Positions 45,754-56,452 of a stretch of DNA of 64,000 bases are shown here, in pieces. The stretch is from Anthonomus grandis grandis. Taxonomy: Eukaryota; Arthropoda; Insecta; Coleoptera; Curculionidae. A model generated the notes under the pieces. It worked only from the letters and a program-made list of their open reading frames with translations. It searched no databases and was not told the DNA's origin. Both the position numbers and the translations under genes were made by a program. Each line of letters begins with the position of its first letter. The stretch's first letter is position 1. The DNA lies in NCBI RefSeq assembly GCF_022605725.1, contig NC_065556.1:2914001-2978000 (forward strand), given 5' to 3'.

Positions 45754-47856
45754 CTATACTCTATTTCAGAAGTGTGTAGAGCAATAAAACCTCATTAGGT
45801 ATACAAAAGTGGTACCTGGTGATCCACCAATATTTTATGCCACTACCTTAGTTGGGTATTAGTTTCAATGTAAAATTCTTTCTTTTCATTGATTGCAGGT
45901 AGTGCCACCCGGTTTTGGGTCAATTTATGAGTTTTGCCTATTGTTACCCACTGATAAACATTGAAAACGGTTCGCCAAAGGTTCGTGCAACTGGGACTTG
46001 TTTTTTACCTTATAATTAATGTACTTAAATGCTATTTTATTTTAGAAAGTTACTTTTGTTTAAATGGAATAATATATTTTTTTCACAAATTTATTGAACA
46101 TAATATGTAGAGTAAAACAGTTGAAAATGTCACTTTTGGATCTGGCACTTTTTGAACAGTGTATAACAATTTTAAATTATAATAGATTGAAGTCTTCTTC
46201 GTCATCTGACGAACTGTCATCACCTCTTGACATTATAATTAAAGGATCGACTGTCTGATCGATGAGGTTGTCAAGATCCCATATTTTGTCCTCTTGCTTA
46301 ATTACATGCTGGACTGCTTTTCGCCAATTCTCTGGTGTCGCTTCCGTAATGGCTTGATCAAACAGTAGCTTAACATCTTTCATTTTAAAAGTCGTGTTTT
46401 GTCTTGCTACAAATCCTTTTACCTGCGACCATATCACTTCTATAGGATTTAGTTCGCAATGATATGGCGGTAAGCGCAGTACAGTTATATTATATTTTTC
46501 GGCTATATCTTCCACGGCGTATTTCATGAAACGAGTTTTGTGTAAGTTTGCTATTGCCAGCAGTTCTTTTTTATCAAATTTGCTTCAAACGCAATACCTT
46601 TTGCAGTCAGCCAATCGATAATTTCTTGCTTTCTCCAACTTGAAGTTGGCGTCTTCTCTATTCGCCGTGAATGATAGCTTGCGTTATCCATAACCACCAC
46701 CGAATTAGCCGGAAGAAATTTTATCATTTCACCAAAATAGTCCTCGAAAACGTCTGAGTTCATGTCTTCATGGTAATCTCCTATGCGAGTCGACTCAAAG
46801 GTTAGCAGACCTTCTTTTAAAAATCCCTCTTCGCTTCCAATATGTGTGATTATAAGTCTTTTTCCTTTTCCCGAAGGTACTTTAATACCCGTAGACAGGC
46901 CTTCTATGAAAGCTTGGCGAGCTCTGGTTATATTTTTGTCTTGCCACATTTTTTGGACTATATAACCTTAGTTAATCCACGTCTCATCAAGATAAAAAAC
47001 TTTCTTTTGCTCCCTGCGGTACTGCTTGATACTTCTCAAGTATTGTCGTCTCCAACAATTTCGTCGCTCTCCGGTAAAAGTGCTTTGCGGTTATGCTTTT
47101 TCCAGGCAAAATCCATATTTTTTAAAGTTTTCCATAAAAGTTTTCTACTTATCAACGGAATACTGTCATCTCGGCCAAGCTCCATTAAAATTTTGTCTAG
47201 GGTGGGTATTTCCTTTTTAAAATAAAAAGAGTGAACTTTTCTTCGAATTACACATTTAGCATTTTCATCAAGGACTTTTGTAGGTCGTCCTGGCTTTTGC
47301 TTGGGAGATTCCACTTGACCTGCTACTTTTCTTTCCCGCAACAATTTGAAAATGGTGGACTTTCCAATTCCACTCATTCGAGAACATTTTTCAACAATTT
47401 CTTGCACAGTAAAACTAGGGTAATCGTGTTGTATGCAATCATGTACATTTAAAATAATAACTTTTTCACTCAGCGATAGTGGAGAATTTTTAGTACATCT
47501 TTTCGTTGGACTGAATACTTCCATTTTTTAAATATTGGGATAATAATATTGTGATTACACTACAGCGTAGCAGTGACTACTAACGTTTAAAATATGATTT
47601 AAAAGTATTTATAGTCTGTATATATTACTGACCCCATTTTTGCATGTTACAAAGCGTTAAAAGATAGGTACCTATACAAAAGGATTAAAAGTATTTATTT
47701 AGTATTTAATCTCTTTCAAAATAAAGGCATTTAATCCGTGAAAATTAAATTCATAAATATTATATGTACCTGCGCCTATGAACTACCACGAAATGTAGCC
47801 AAACAGAACGGAATTCCCCAGTTTATTGCTCTATACACTTCTGAAATAGAGTATAG
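45754..47856 (-). mobile_element. Tc1-like element with DD(~81)E transposase (2103 bp)
   Basis: Inverted ends of about 36 bp beginning CTATACTCTATTTCAGAAGT, one mismatch, flanked by TA (45752-45753 and 47857-47858). A single transposase gene lies on the minus strand with three frame breaks. Related pieces lie at 49022-51985. Confidence 0.88.
46177..47524 (-). pseudogene. IS630/Tc1-like transposase with long Asp-Glu spacing (copy A)
   Basis: 47524-47036: N-terminal HTH domains (SLSEKVIILNVHDCIQHDYP, FTVQEIVEKCSRMSGIGKST, then PGRPTKVLDENAKCVIRRKV). A frame change near 47045 leads into VFYLDETWIN (first Asp), a stop, then 46949-46551 with GKGKRLIITHIGSEEGFLKE, SVVVMDNASYHS (second Asp, 46688) and SSWRKQEIIDWLTAKGIAFE. 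After another break near 46545, 46527-46177 gives LRLPPYHCELNPIEVIWSQV (Glu at 46440) and an acidic DDSSSDDEEDF tail. Second Asp to Glu is about 81 residues, versus 34-41 in most Tc1/mariner proteins; the extra part resembles a SAP-like helix-loop-helix. Confidence 0.85.
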
Positions 47857-47858
47857 TA

Positions 47859-49015
47859 TGTATCTTCTAATTTACTATTAATTTATGGTTTTCGCGGTTC
47901 TATAATGAATATACCGTGACAGGTTAAAACTCTTATAGGTGACACCAAATTACATGCCTTTGCTGGGGAAATTTAATATAGGTAATAATTTTTCTATGGC
48001 AACAAATATATCTATTCTATATTATTTAGTTTTATACTTTATTTTAAATATATATATTGTTATAAAAATATAAATACGTAAATTATTTTTATAGTTTTTG
48101 TATTGTTTGGATTGTTATTTTCTAGTTAAGATTCACCATGTTATGTTTATTATTTAGAATCAAATTATACCTAATAAGTCTTTGATTTCAAAAACTTTCT
48201 GCAAAATAGTACTACTTAAGTTATAACTAAATCGGAACTGGTTAATATTTCTAGTGAAAGTTAAAAACTCGTATTTTTTTATAGATATTGAGACATTATC
48301 TATATATAGATATTATTTAGCTTTTAAGTTATTTAAGCTCATAATATACACTGTACCTACAATAAAAGCATTTATGTTTGTTTTAATGACCAGAAAATTG
48401 AAATATATATTATACTTATCTATATACCCCTGTGTATTATTTAAATAAAAGAATCTAGACAGTTTTTACTTTTTTATATTTATTATACTATGGTGAGTAA
48501 ATCTACATAAGCCCGATAATTATATTAAGTAGATGTACCTAACTAAATCACTTTTTTCTATGGAAAAGCCGCGATAAGACTACTTTTTTCCTAGAAATAG
48601 AAATTCTATTGGAAATTAAAAGGTGCACGTGTTAAAAGTTTAGCATATTATAAAAATATTTTACTGTTTCTTCTACTTGAACAATATAACTTGTATGTCC
48701 ATTAAACTTATTCCCTTTAATTGGGAAATTGTGTTCATTTTTTGAGCATTTGAAACTACTTAAAAAAAACTTACTATACATCTAATTTCGAATTTAAACG
48801 TATTTACACTGTATCTACATTTATCATATTCTATATTTTTAATCAGAACGCTTACAGAATAGATTTTTTTAGAATTTGCATATTAATACAAGCGCTTTAT
48901 ATATATTAAAGATTAAGTTTGGCAACATAGCGACGTCTTTACAGCAAAAATAGAGGAGAATATAAACAGAGTTATATTAATATTAAAGGTTTAGTCTGAA
49001 ATTAAATACATTCAA
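47859..49015. other. AT-rich DNA without recognised features
   Basis: No coding, repeat or RNA signal recognised. Very low GC throughout. Confidence 0.5.
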
Positions 49016-49021
49016 TTAAGT

Positions 49022-49130
49022 TCAGTTTGATTTTGAAGATATGTCAGTGTCGGAATAGTTAGATTCATTACTACTTGAATATTCGTCTGGGCGTATACTT
49101 AGGGGTCGAACCTCGTCTATCACTTGCTCT
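49022..49130 (-). pseudogene. C-terminal tail of a DD(~81)E transposase (copy D)
   Basis: Minus strand reads EQVIDEVRPLSIRPDEYSSS, NESNYSDTDISSKSN and a stop. The same text is recognisable at the end of copy C (51891-51985) in plus orientation. It abuts copy B head-on at about 49130. Confidence 0.7.
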
Positions 49131-49888
49131 GTGAATCTGTGAAAAGCGTGAAAAGAAAAAAAAGATGTGGTCAGGGAAAACGATTTATTATTTTACATGC
49201 CGGGTCTTCAACGGGATTCGTTCCAGGTGCAAGTTTAATTTTTTCTTCTAAGTCTAAAAGTATGGATTATCATGACAATATGAATTGCGAAATGTTTGAA
49301 AAATGGTTAAAGGAACAGTTAATACCGAACTTGCAAGAATCTTCCTTAATAGTATTAGACAATGCGTCGTATCATTCAAGAATTTTGAATAAACAACCAA
49401 ATGGAAGTTGGAGAAAAAGCGAAATTTATGAATGGTTAGTAAAAGAAAATCAGAATTCCTTGCCATATATGCTAAAATCCGAACTTCTTTCAATTGCAAA
49501 ATCGCTAAAAAGACCAAAAATATATGCTGTTGACGAAATAGTACGTGAATATGGCCATGAAGTTTTAAGATTGCCACCACACCATTGTCAGTTTAATGCC
49601 ATTGAGCTTATATGGGCAGGGTCAAAATCTTATTATGAGAAGCATGTGGGTGCTGGGCTTAGATCTGACCAGGTTGAAGCTGTTTGGAATGAGGCATTGA
49701 ATCACATCACAAAGGAGTATTGGCGGAAATCAGTGGATCACACAGAAAACATTATTAGAACCTGGTGGAAGAGAGAAAAAGTACTCGATATCCAAGTTGA
49801 ACCATTGATCATTGCTCCATTTGAAGAAGATTCGGAAAATGACGAAGAGTTTTCCGACTCTGTTAGTGATAATGATAGTTATAATTAG
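49124..49888 (+). pseudogene. DD(~81)E transposase C-terminal two thirds (copy B)
   Basis: An uninterrupted 254-codon frame. GKRFIILHAGSSTGFVPGAS, SSLIVLDNASYHSRILNKQP (second Asp, residue 79), GSWRKSEIYEWLVKENQNS, LKSELLSIAKSLKRPKIYAV and EVLRLPPHHCQFNAIELIWA (Glu, residue 161) follow in order; 81 residues separate Asp and Glu. It ends in an acidic tail. The HTH region and first Asp (LDETW) are missing at the 5' side, where sequence switches to the inverted tail of copy D. The long clean frame is unusual for such a truncated copy but could be chance. Confidence 0.8.
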
Positions 49889-49929
49889 TTTCTTTTTTTA
49901 GTCAAATTTGTTACTTATATTAATTATGT

Positions 49930-50140
49930 TAATTTTTACACATTCACTTAAATCTTCAGTCTTCGGATTCTTCCTTTTACACTTTGTTTCCTGCTTGGAA
50001 ATAAGATTATTCTTGTTTTCATATACAACCTTTTCCACCATTCTTAAGCTAATTCCAAGCGCTTTAGCTACTTCTTCTTGTACATTCTAAGCAATCCCTT
50101 ATTTTCTTTTTCGTTATTAAAATAATTAGTTTTCTTTTTG
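49930..50140 (-). pseudogene. HTH N-terminal fragment of a DD(~81)E transposase
   Basis: Minus strand, about 50080-49940, reads VQEEVAKALGISLRMVEKVV then YENKNNLISKQETKCKRKNP, a helix-turn-helix equivalent to the N-terminus of copy A. A stop precedes it. With the C-terminal tail at 49022-49130 it may be the other end of the same minus-strand copy (D), with copy B in between. Confidence 0.55.
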
Positions 50141-50805
50141 CATTTCGTTTATTATTTAGGTATGATTAAAAAGTACAAACATTTTTTTCAAACAAAGCTA
50201 AGTAAATAAATTGGTGAATGTTCTGGGAGATAGAAATGCCCGCCGCATTCACCAGTTTTTTTTTTAGTTATTTTTTATCTTTTTTTGACTTTTAACTGAT
50301 ATAAAAGAAAAGATAACACAACTTTTTTAATTTTCTGTGCATCAACGTATAGATTGGGTCGAACGACAAATAATAAATCATAAAATTAAAATGTCATTTT
50401 AAAAGTGAGATTGTAACATGAACTTGCCTTTAAACAAAGAAAGTAGTTTTCTGGTCTCTAACTGCACTGCATCACACACAATACAAATTAATTGTTTGTC
50501 ATTATACCAAAATATATAGTTTCCCAATAATTATTACAAAAAAACACAATTACACATAAAGAAAGAAGAAGACAAGATCAAATAATCGATAAAAATTAGA
50601 CGCTGTGCCCTGAAATCGACAAATTAGTATGTTATGCACATACATAGGGTTATGCTAAATCGTATACTAATTTCTCAAAAATTAGGTAATTATTATATTA
50701 TGTATTAGGTAACAACCATTTTTAAATGAAATATGTACAATTTTAATGAAAGGCTAGGGAGGCATTTTTGCTCTCATAAAAAAATATAAAATGTTTAAAT
50801 TTAGA
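50141..50805. other. AT-rich DNA without recognised features
   Basis: No coding or repeat signal recognised. Confidence 0.4.
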
Positions 50806-50809
50806 TATT

Positions 50810-51055
50810 ATTGCGTAAAGAAAATTTTTTTCAAGTGCATTTTAATTTACCGCAGCTGTAGCAACAGAAAAAGCATTAAAATTTCTCCTGCTGAAAATTC
50901 TTCCCATATAATGAGATGAAGATAATACAGTACTATATGGCATTTTAGCAAGAATAGCTTCATGGTCGGAAATACCAGATGGGAGTACTGTGCATAAAAC
51001 GTCATCAAAATTTGTACAGAAATAGTCAATTGTAGTTGCAGATTATTAAGTTATT
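50810..51055 (-). pseudogene. LINE endonuclease fragment
   Basis: Minus strand reads TVLPSGISDHEAILAKMPYS then SSSHYMGRIFSRRNFNAFS, closely matching residues of the LINE at 57523-60574 (VLSSGISDHEAILARIP, SSHYIGRIFSRANFNAFS). SDHEAI is the last conserved block of the AP-type endonuclease. Same LINE family, separate copy. Confidence 0.8.
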
Positions 51056-51059
51056 CGTG

Positions 51060-51985
51060 TGAGAGAAAGAACGTGCATTTTCAAGTCGTAAAAGTTCTAA
51101 TTTGGCAAAAGTTCTAAAGAATTTGGGATTTCGTTACAAAAAAATAAATAATCGGACAGTACTGTGTGAACTTTTATCTGTAGTGGCAAACAGATGGGAT
51201 TTTCTGAGAAAATATCTACAAAATTAAAACTCGGAAGATCCCAAAAAATTTGTGTTTCTAGACGAAACTTGGATTTTTGCCAAGGGAAACTAATCAAAAT
51301 CATGATGGCAAGATGGTAGTATGCAATGCTATTCCAGCAGCAGTTCTAATTGTGGAAAAAGGTACATTGTGCTACATGCAGGAAATGACAAGGGCTTTAT
51401 CTCCAACGCTAGTTTGATTTTCTTTTCGGCCAAAAAAATCAGACCACTAGCACGGAAATATGGATGATATATTTGAAGATTGGTTTGAAGAAAAACTCCT
51501 CAAACGGTTGGAAAATCCTTCTATTATAGTCTTGGACAACGTCTTATACCATTCCAGAATGGAAGAGAAATTTCCCACTAGCAGTTGGAAGAAAGAGGAA
51601 ATATAAACGTGGCTAGAGCAAAAAAATATTGCTTTTGACGATATATTTTTAAAGGCTGATTTGCTGCAGAGATGTAAAACGTACAGGTATAATAAGAAGT
51701 ACGTGATCGATGAGATGGCTGTTAAATATGGCCAATATAATCCAGTTGAGTTGATTTGGAGCATAACAAAAAATTATTATGATAGGCAGGCTTCCAAAAC
51801 AACCGATGAAGCCAGTGTCCTTAATTTATGGAAAGAATCCTTGGTGATCCGTGGTGAAAATCTATAAATCACACAGAAAAAATTATAGCTGAAAACTATT
51901 AAACCGAGCAAGTAATAGACGAGGTACGACGCCATGGGCGTATAACCCCATGGGGTTATACACCCAGACGACTATTCAAGTAGTA
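51060..51985 (+). pseudogene. DD(~81)E transposase, heavily decayed (copy C)
   Basis: Across several frames: LAKVLKNLGFRYKKINNRTV, KFVFLDETWIFAKGN (first Asp), YIVLHAGNDKGFISNASLIF, SIIVLDNVLYHSRMEEK (second Asp), TSSWKKEEI, KKYVIDEMAVKYGQYNPVEL, LIWSITKNYYDRQ (Glu in NPVEL) and TEQVIDEVR at the end. Stops and frameshifts throughout. Its 5' side is joined to a LINE fragment at about 51055. Confidence 0.8.
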
Positions 51986-52231
51986 ATAAATCTCTATTAT
52001 ATCTCTGTTTATATTTTTTAACGTTTTTTTTTAATATAATAAGTCTTTTTAGCCTATTTAGGTCTTTTTTTTATTATTTTAGTAGAAAATAAAACATTAT
52101 TACTTACACCCATAGAAATTAATACTAATACCCATCAAATTAAAAAAAATCTTCTAAAAATATAAATTAAAAAATTGTTTGAGAGCCGCTGGTTTCTTAA
52201 CTGGGGAACTTTTATGTGTTAACTTATGTAT

Positions 52232-52254
52232 TAGGGTAAAGCGTGCCGACTATA
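52232..52254 (-). repeat. GGGTAAAGCGTGCCGACTATA, inverse of 36745-36765
   Basis: Terminal-repeat-like 21-mer about 250 bp after the end of transposase copy C, a distance compatible with it being the right end of that element. Confidence 0.6.
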
Positions 52255-52434
52255 GCAATACTCGAATGTAATGTAAATTACAGATTGTTGTTACAATATA
52301 TAAAAAACAGGTGGCTCTTGCAGTTGGAAAGATAGGGAAAAAGAATAAATTTGACACACTTTTAAGTTTGATGAATTTTAGGCAAGCAATTTTAACATAA
52401 GGCAAAAATTAGGAGGAGGGGGGTTAAAAGAACA

Positions 52435-52620
52435 TTAGACAAGATGTCCGGTTTCCATAATGTATTTTGCATAAGTAACGGCTCAGGATTATTTTTCTCA
52501 ATGCACCTATCATGTTCACTAAGCTAAAACTACGCTTTGTTCGACCTACATAAAAACAACAACACTCATAATGAAGTTTATAAATGCCTTTACAATTTTA
52601 ATTATCTGTCCGATCCTTAT
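52435..52620 (-). pseudogene. Penelope GIY-YIG endonuclease scrap
   Basis: Minus strand reads GIYKLHYECCCFYVGRTKRS, then HDRCIEKNNPEPLL, the GIY-YIG core (GIY, CxxC-like pair, YVGRT) of Penelope-type endonucleases. It is only about 60 codons and differs from both other Penelope copies. Confidence 0.65.
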
Positions 52621-52971
52621 TATTAACCAAAATAAGAAACTCTCTGTATTTTATATGAAACAGCCCCGTTATATGTTGAAATATATAGACTTTGGCGCAA
52701 GTGACATTTCTAATCGACGTGTCCGAAAATAAAAGAAGCAAAAGCCCCCGAATTTGTTCCTTCTAAGCGTGAATGCACTGTATATTTATAGACATGGCAA
52801 AAACCACAACATTTAATTACTATCTATTTACATTATCTTATCAGTTTTCCACTCAACATAATCTGGCTTACTGATAACGACAGTACACTTGATAATTTTT
52901 TCGACATTACGCCGCGCTACTTAAGCTATTTTGACCATATTATTGTGAGATTTAAGAAAAAAACTGCCAAA

Positions 52972-54096
52972 ATGGCTGTCCGAAGTAAAGAACTAGAATT
53001 TGGTATGAAGTGTATAAAATACATGCTATGTATGGCAAGTTTTATGTTTGTGGTGAGTACTTGCAAAGATTAAAAGCTTTTACTGCGTCATATTGATAAA
53101 TATTGAAATAATAGTCATTGTTCAGTATATTCGAAGTAATATATATTTATCACAATTTTAGATCGTGGGCCTTTTATTAATTTCCATAGGATACACCATT
53201 AAAACAATATATAATAACTTTGATCAATTTATGGAAAGACATTATTATGATCCTTCGAGTCTTGCTATTGCCGTAGGTTTCATTATATTTATTATTGCCC
53301 TATTTGGGGTGATCGGAGCACTTAAAGAAAGCACTTGCTTGGTCAACACTGTAAGCAATAAATTCGCAATGTTAATATGTTCCAAAACACTTTTAAACTT
53401 TCAGTTCGCATTCTTCTTAACAATCATCCTGGTCCTGGAATTATCAGTTTCTATTGCGGCTTATGCCATGTCAGATAATATCACAGACTCCGTAGAGAAT
53501 AATATGAAACTCGCGATGAAAAACTATAATAAAGAATATAATGCTTTCACCTGGAATTCTACGCAGTCTAATGTAAGTATAAGATGAATTTAGTTGGAAA
53601 GATCAATATACAATTTTATTTTCTAGCTGCAATGTTGTGGTATTCATAGCTACAAAGAATGGTCGCAATACAATGGAAACTTTTCGGGATTAGTAAATAT
53701 TGTGACGGAAAATGGCACAATAAGCGTTCCAACTTCGTGTTGTTTGGATGAACAATGCTCGTCCACCACTGTTTTCAGTACTGGTTGTTTGAATAGACTA
53801 TCTTATATTGTAGCCCAGTGTGGTTTGTTATTGGGTGTTGGAGCCTTATGTGTGTCTTTTATTCAGGTAATAAAGTTTAGGCATATTTATTTAAGGTAAT
53901 TTATGAAATAATCATCTTATAGGTATTGGGAATTGTTTTCGCGTCAATGTTAGCCAAATCAATAAGGAAAGTCAAAACTCAAATCTTGGTAGACAAGGAA
54001 AAGATGAGGCGAAACTTTTATGACCAATTGGTGAAGAATCAGGAAAAAAGACCTCAAAGCGTAGAGCTTTATACTCCTAAGGATTCTGACGCATGA
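52972..54096 (+). CDS. Tetraspanin (five exons, 283 residues)
   Basis: Exons 52972-53052, 53162-53350, 53405-53572, 53627-53866 and 53923-54096, all joined in phase 0 at GT-AG sites with introns of 53-109 nt. Four membrane segments: MLCMASFMFVIVGLLLIS (about 18-36), AIAVGFIIFIIALFGVIGAL (about 62-81), AFFLTIILVLELSVSIAAYA (92-111) and VAQCGLLLGVGALCVSFI extending into exon 5 (about 208-240). The large extracellular loop has the diagnostic CCG (149-151), a second Cys pair in PTSCC (184-185) and Cys190/Cys200. The C-terminal tail is basic. Tetraspanins organise membrane microdomains with integrins and other partners. The frame is intact; this is the only host gene seen. The ATG at 52972 starts the usual cytoplasmic N-tail and is the first in frame. 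Confidence 0.92.
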
Positions 54097-54604
54097 TGAT
54101 CTTTCAGAAAGTTCTTAAACTATTGTATATTTTTGCTATAACGATTTATCTTCCTAATGTATTCGAACATATTTACATTATTATAATTTAGGGTTTAAGA
54201 AAGATCCCATATGTCATTGATTTTATTAATATTTATAAAGCATATTTCTGTAAATAGTTTGGTTTTCACAGTTTTACACTTACGACTTTGATTATAGTAG
54301 CATTTTTCTGGCGGGATAAATAACCTCTTGAACTTGATGTCCTAGGTAGTTCTTAGCTTTGTTTGCGGTGAAAGTCCTGGACAAGTTCAGAATTACTTCG
54401 CATGCGCATTGTTAAAAAGAGCGTTCGCGGTGACCAGTCTTGAACTTCTAGTTCGAAATCCTGCCATTCGCGGATGTTTTGTAACTTGTTCGTAATCAAT
54501 CTGTAACTATATAAGAAAATCTCATCCATTTTTCACAAAGAGACCGACGTATACAACAGACGAAAAACAATGAAAAACACAAAGTCACGGTCTCACAACA
54601 TTTA

Positions 54605-54653
54605 CTTAAAGCTACACGTGTTTCGCTCTATTCAGAGCATCATCAGGCCTAAA
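54605..54653 (-). ncRNA. Hammerhead ribozyme in left (inverted) pLTR
   Basis: Minus strand: CTGATGA (54646-54640), stem II GCTCT-GAAT-AGAGC fully Watson-Crick, GAAA, AC-ACGT-GT and A at the cleavage site (54613). Stem I has one U-U mismatch. It lies antisense to the RT gene, so only an opposite-strand transcript could cut here. Confidence 0.75.
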
Positions 54654-54828
54654 ACAATAATAATTAGTCTTGAAAGAAAAAAAGAGGACATTAAAAAGAC
54701 TAAAACCTTAAAAAGCCACTAACGTTGGCAAAACAGTAAATAAACATACATTTAAGGTTAGGATGACTATACAGTTATTTAGAACCAAAAAATAAAAAAT
54801 AAAAAATTGTAAAATATCACACCTATTG

Positions 54829-54839
54829 GGAATCGAACC
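54829..54839 (-). promoter_or_regulatory. tRNA-type B box at the left pLTR inner edge
   Basis: Minus strand GGTTCGATTCC, identical to the one at 56496-56506. Upstream (minus sense) sequence differs from the right copy, so the shared pLTR stops at GTCGCGGG. Confidence 0.6.
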
Positions 54840-54874
54840 CGCGACTAATACTAAGAAAGAAAAAGCTGTATCCT

Positions 54875-56344
54875 ATGAATCCCAGAACTCCAATTCTCTA
54901 CGGTCTTCCAAAAATTCACAAAAACAATGTTCCAATAAGACCAGTGGTTTCTTTTATCAATTCCCCCTGCTACCATTTATCAGCTTGGTTAAACACAGTT
55001 TTGAGGGAGGTGACTAAGTTTAGGAGTTTTTATTCAACTAAAAATTCAGTGGATTTGTCAAATAGTCTGAAAAATCTTTACATACCTGACGGATCTATAC
55101 TTATTTCTTTGGATGTAAAAAATCTTTTTCCTAGCATTCCCCCTACAGAATGTATAGATCTGGTAAGAACTCTATTATTAAAATCTTCCCTTAGTCGAGT
55201 TATAGTTGATAACCTCTTGGACTTGCTCAGCCTTGTTGTGAATCATAATTTCTTTCAATTCAATAATAAAATTTTCAAACAAGTCTCTGGATTGGCTATG
55301 GGTTCATGCCTTTCCCCACTGTTAAGTGAAATTTTTATGAGTAACCTAGAAGAAAGGATTGTTAAGGGTAGGTTTGGGGAGTTTCTCATTGAATATAAGA
55401 GGTACGTTGACGATATTTTCATTGTCTGGAATGGCCAGAAAGAAGATTTGACAAATTTTCTTTGTTTTGTGAATTCTTTGCACCCAAAGATTTCTTTTAC
55501 CATTGAGGAAGAACAAAATGGTAAACTGCCATTCCTAGACCTCCTTATAGAAAGACTCAATAATAAACTAATATTTGAAATATATTGTAAACCCACAACT
55601 ACTGATAATGTCATTCAATATGCGTCTATTTCTCCATATCCATACAAATTTGCCTCCTTCAATTCTTTCTTTTACAGACTTTTTAACATCGCCCTGTCAA
55701 AGGAAGCGTTTGCTAAAGAGCTTAATATTATAGAACATATTGCTTTTAATAATGGATTTCCAATTTACTTAATTAACAAATTATACTTTAAGTTCTTAAA
55801 TAAATATAGGTTGACTTACAACCTTCTTCATGCGAAAGATGACAAAAAGTCCTTTAGATCTTTGTCCTTTTTCGGCTCAATTTCATTAAATTTAGCTAAA
55901 TTTTTTAAGACCTCTAATATCAAAATCGCTTTCAAAACCGCGAATAATTTAAAAAAACAGTTAGTGAGCGTGATAGACAAGGCAAATGGCTTTTCGAAAT
56001 CAGGGGTTTACTCTTTGAAATGTGGGGATTGTGACGCTGTATATATTGGCCAATCTGGAAGAAAAATTTCTACACGCGTTAAAGAACATGTAGCGTTGTT
56101 TGAGAAATTTAAAAATACAGACGTCCGTGATACAAAGTCAGCATTTGCGAATCACCTGTTAGCTTCCACACATCACTTTTCTCCAGAGGTCGGAGCTGAA
56201 ATACTTCATGAATGCCCTAAAGGGAAAAAGCTTGACCTTCTGGAGAGGATGGAAATTACTAAAGCCAAGAAGAGTCCTGTTCTTGTCTGTGTTAACGACG
56301 TATTTAATTTTGAACCCAACCTTATTTTTAATAATATTATTTAA
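54875..56344 (+). CDS. Penelope reverse transcriptase with GIY-YIG endonuclease
   Basis: A 489-codon uninterrupted frame. RT: NPRTPILYGLPKIHKNNVPI then RPVVSFINSPCYHLSAWLNT, SILISLDVKNLFPSIPPTEC (first Asp), VSGLAMGSCLSPLLSEIFMS, YKRYVDDIFIVWNGQ (catalytic VDD) and NGKLPFLDLLIERLNN. The RT thumb is followed by the endonuclease from about residue 378: SGVYSLKCGDCDAVYIGQSG, RKISTRVKEH, SAFANHLLASTHH and DLLERMEITKAKK. The N-terminal ~250-300 residues of a complete Penelope protein are missing: the frame begins at the RT fingers right after the left pLTR, so this is a 5'-truncated copy although the enzyme core is clean. Confidence 0.88.
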   Translation: MNPRTPILYGLPKIHKNNVPIRPVVSFINSPCYHLSAWLNTVLREVTKFRSFYSTKNSVDLSNSLKNLYIPDGSILISLDVKNLFPSIPPTECIDLVRTLLLKSSLSRVIVDNLLDLLSLVVNHNFFQFNNKIFKQVSGLAMGSCLSPLLSEIFMSNLEERIVKGRFGEFLIEYKRYVDDIFIVWNGQKEDLTNFLCFVNSLHPKISFTIEEEQNGKLPFLDLLIERLNNKLIFEIYCKPTTTDNVIQYASISPYPYKFASFNSFFYRLFNIALSKEAFAKELNIIEHIAFNNGFPIYLINKLYFKFLNKYRLTYNLLHAKDDKKSFRSLSFFGSISLNLAKFFKTSNIKIAFKTANNLKKQLVSVIDKANGFSKSGVYSLKCGDCDAVYIGQSGRKISTRVKEHVALFEKFKNTDVRDTKSAFANHLLASTHHFSPEVGAEILHECPKGKKLDLLERMEITKAKKSPVLVCVNDVFNFEPNLIFNNII

Positions 56345-56452
56345 TCAATTTTATATTTACATAATCTCTTCCAACTGAAATAAGTGTAATATTGTGTTAA
56401 AATGCCTTGGCTTGGACAACAAATGTTTTGAACTTCTCCTCAGTGTTCCGGC

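Larger units (their letters stand above)
54554..54845 (-). repeat. Left pLTR (inverted) of the Penelope element
   Basis: Near-identical inverse of 56490-56781. Differences are a few substitutions and a short indel near 54605-54612. Contains a hammerhead motif and a B-box-like sequence on the minus strand. Confidence 0.9.

Noticed and set aside
36745..52254. Polinton/Maverick-sized element bounded by inverted repeats
   Set aside because: The interior has no protein-primed DNA polymerase, packaging ATPase, capsid or Polinton integrase, and the repeat is only 21 bp. Every large ORF inside belongs to another identified element.
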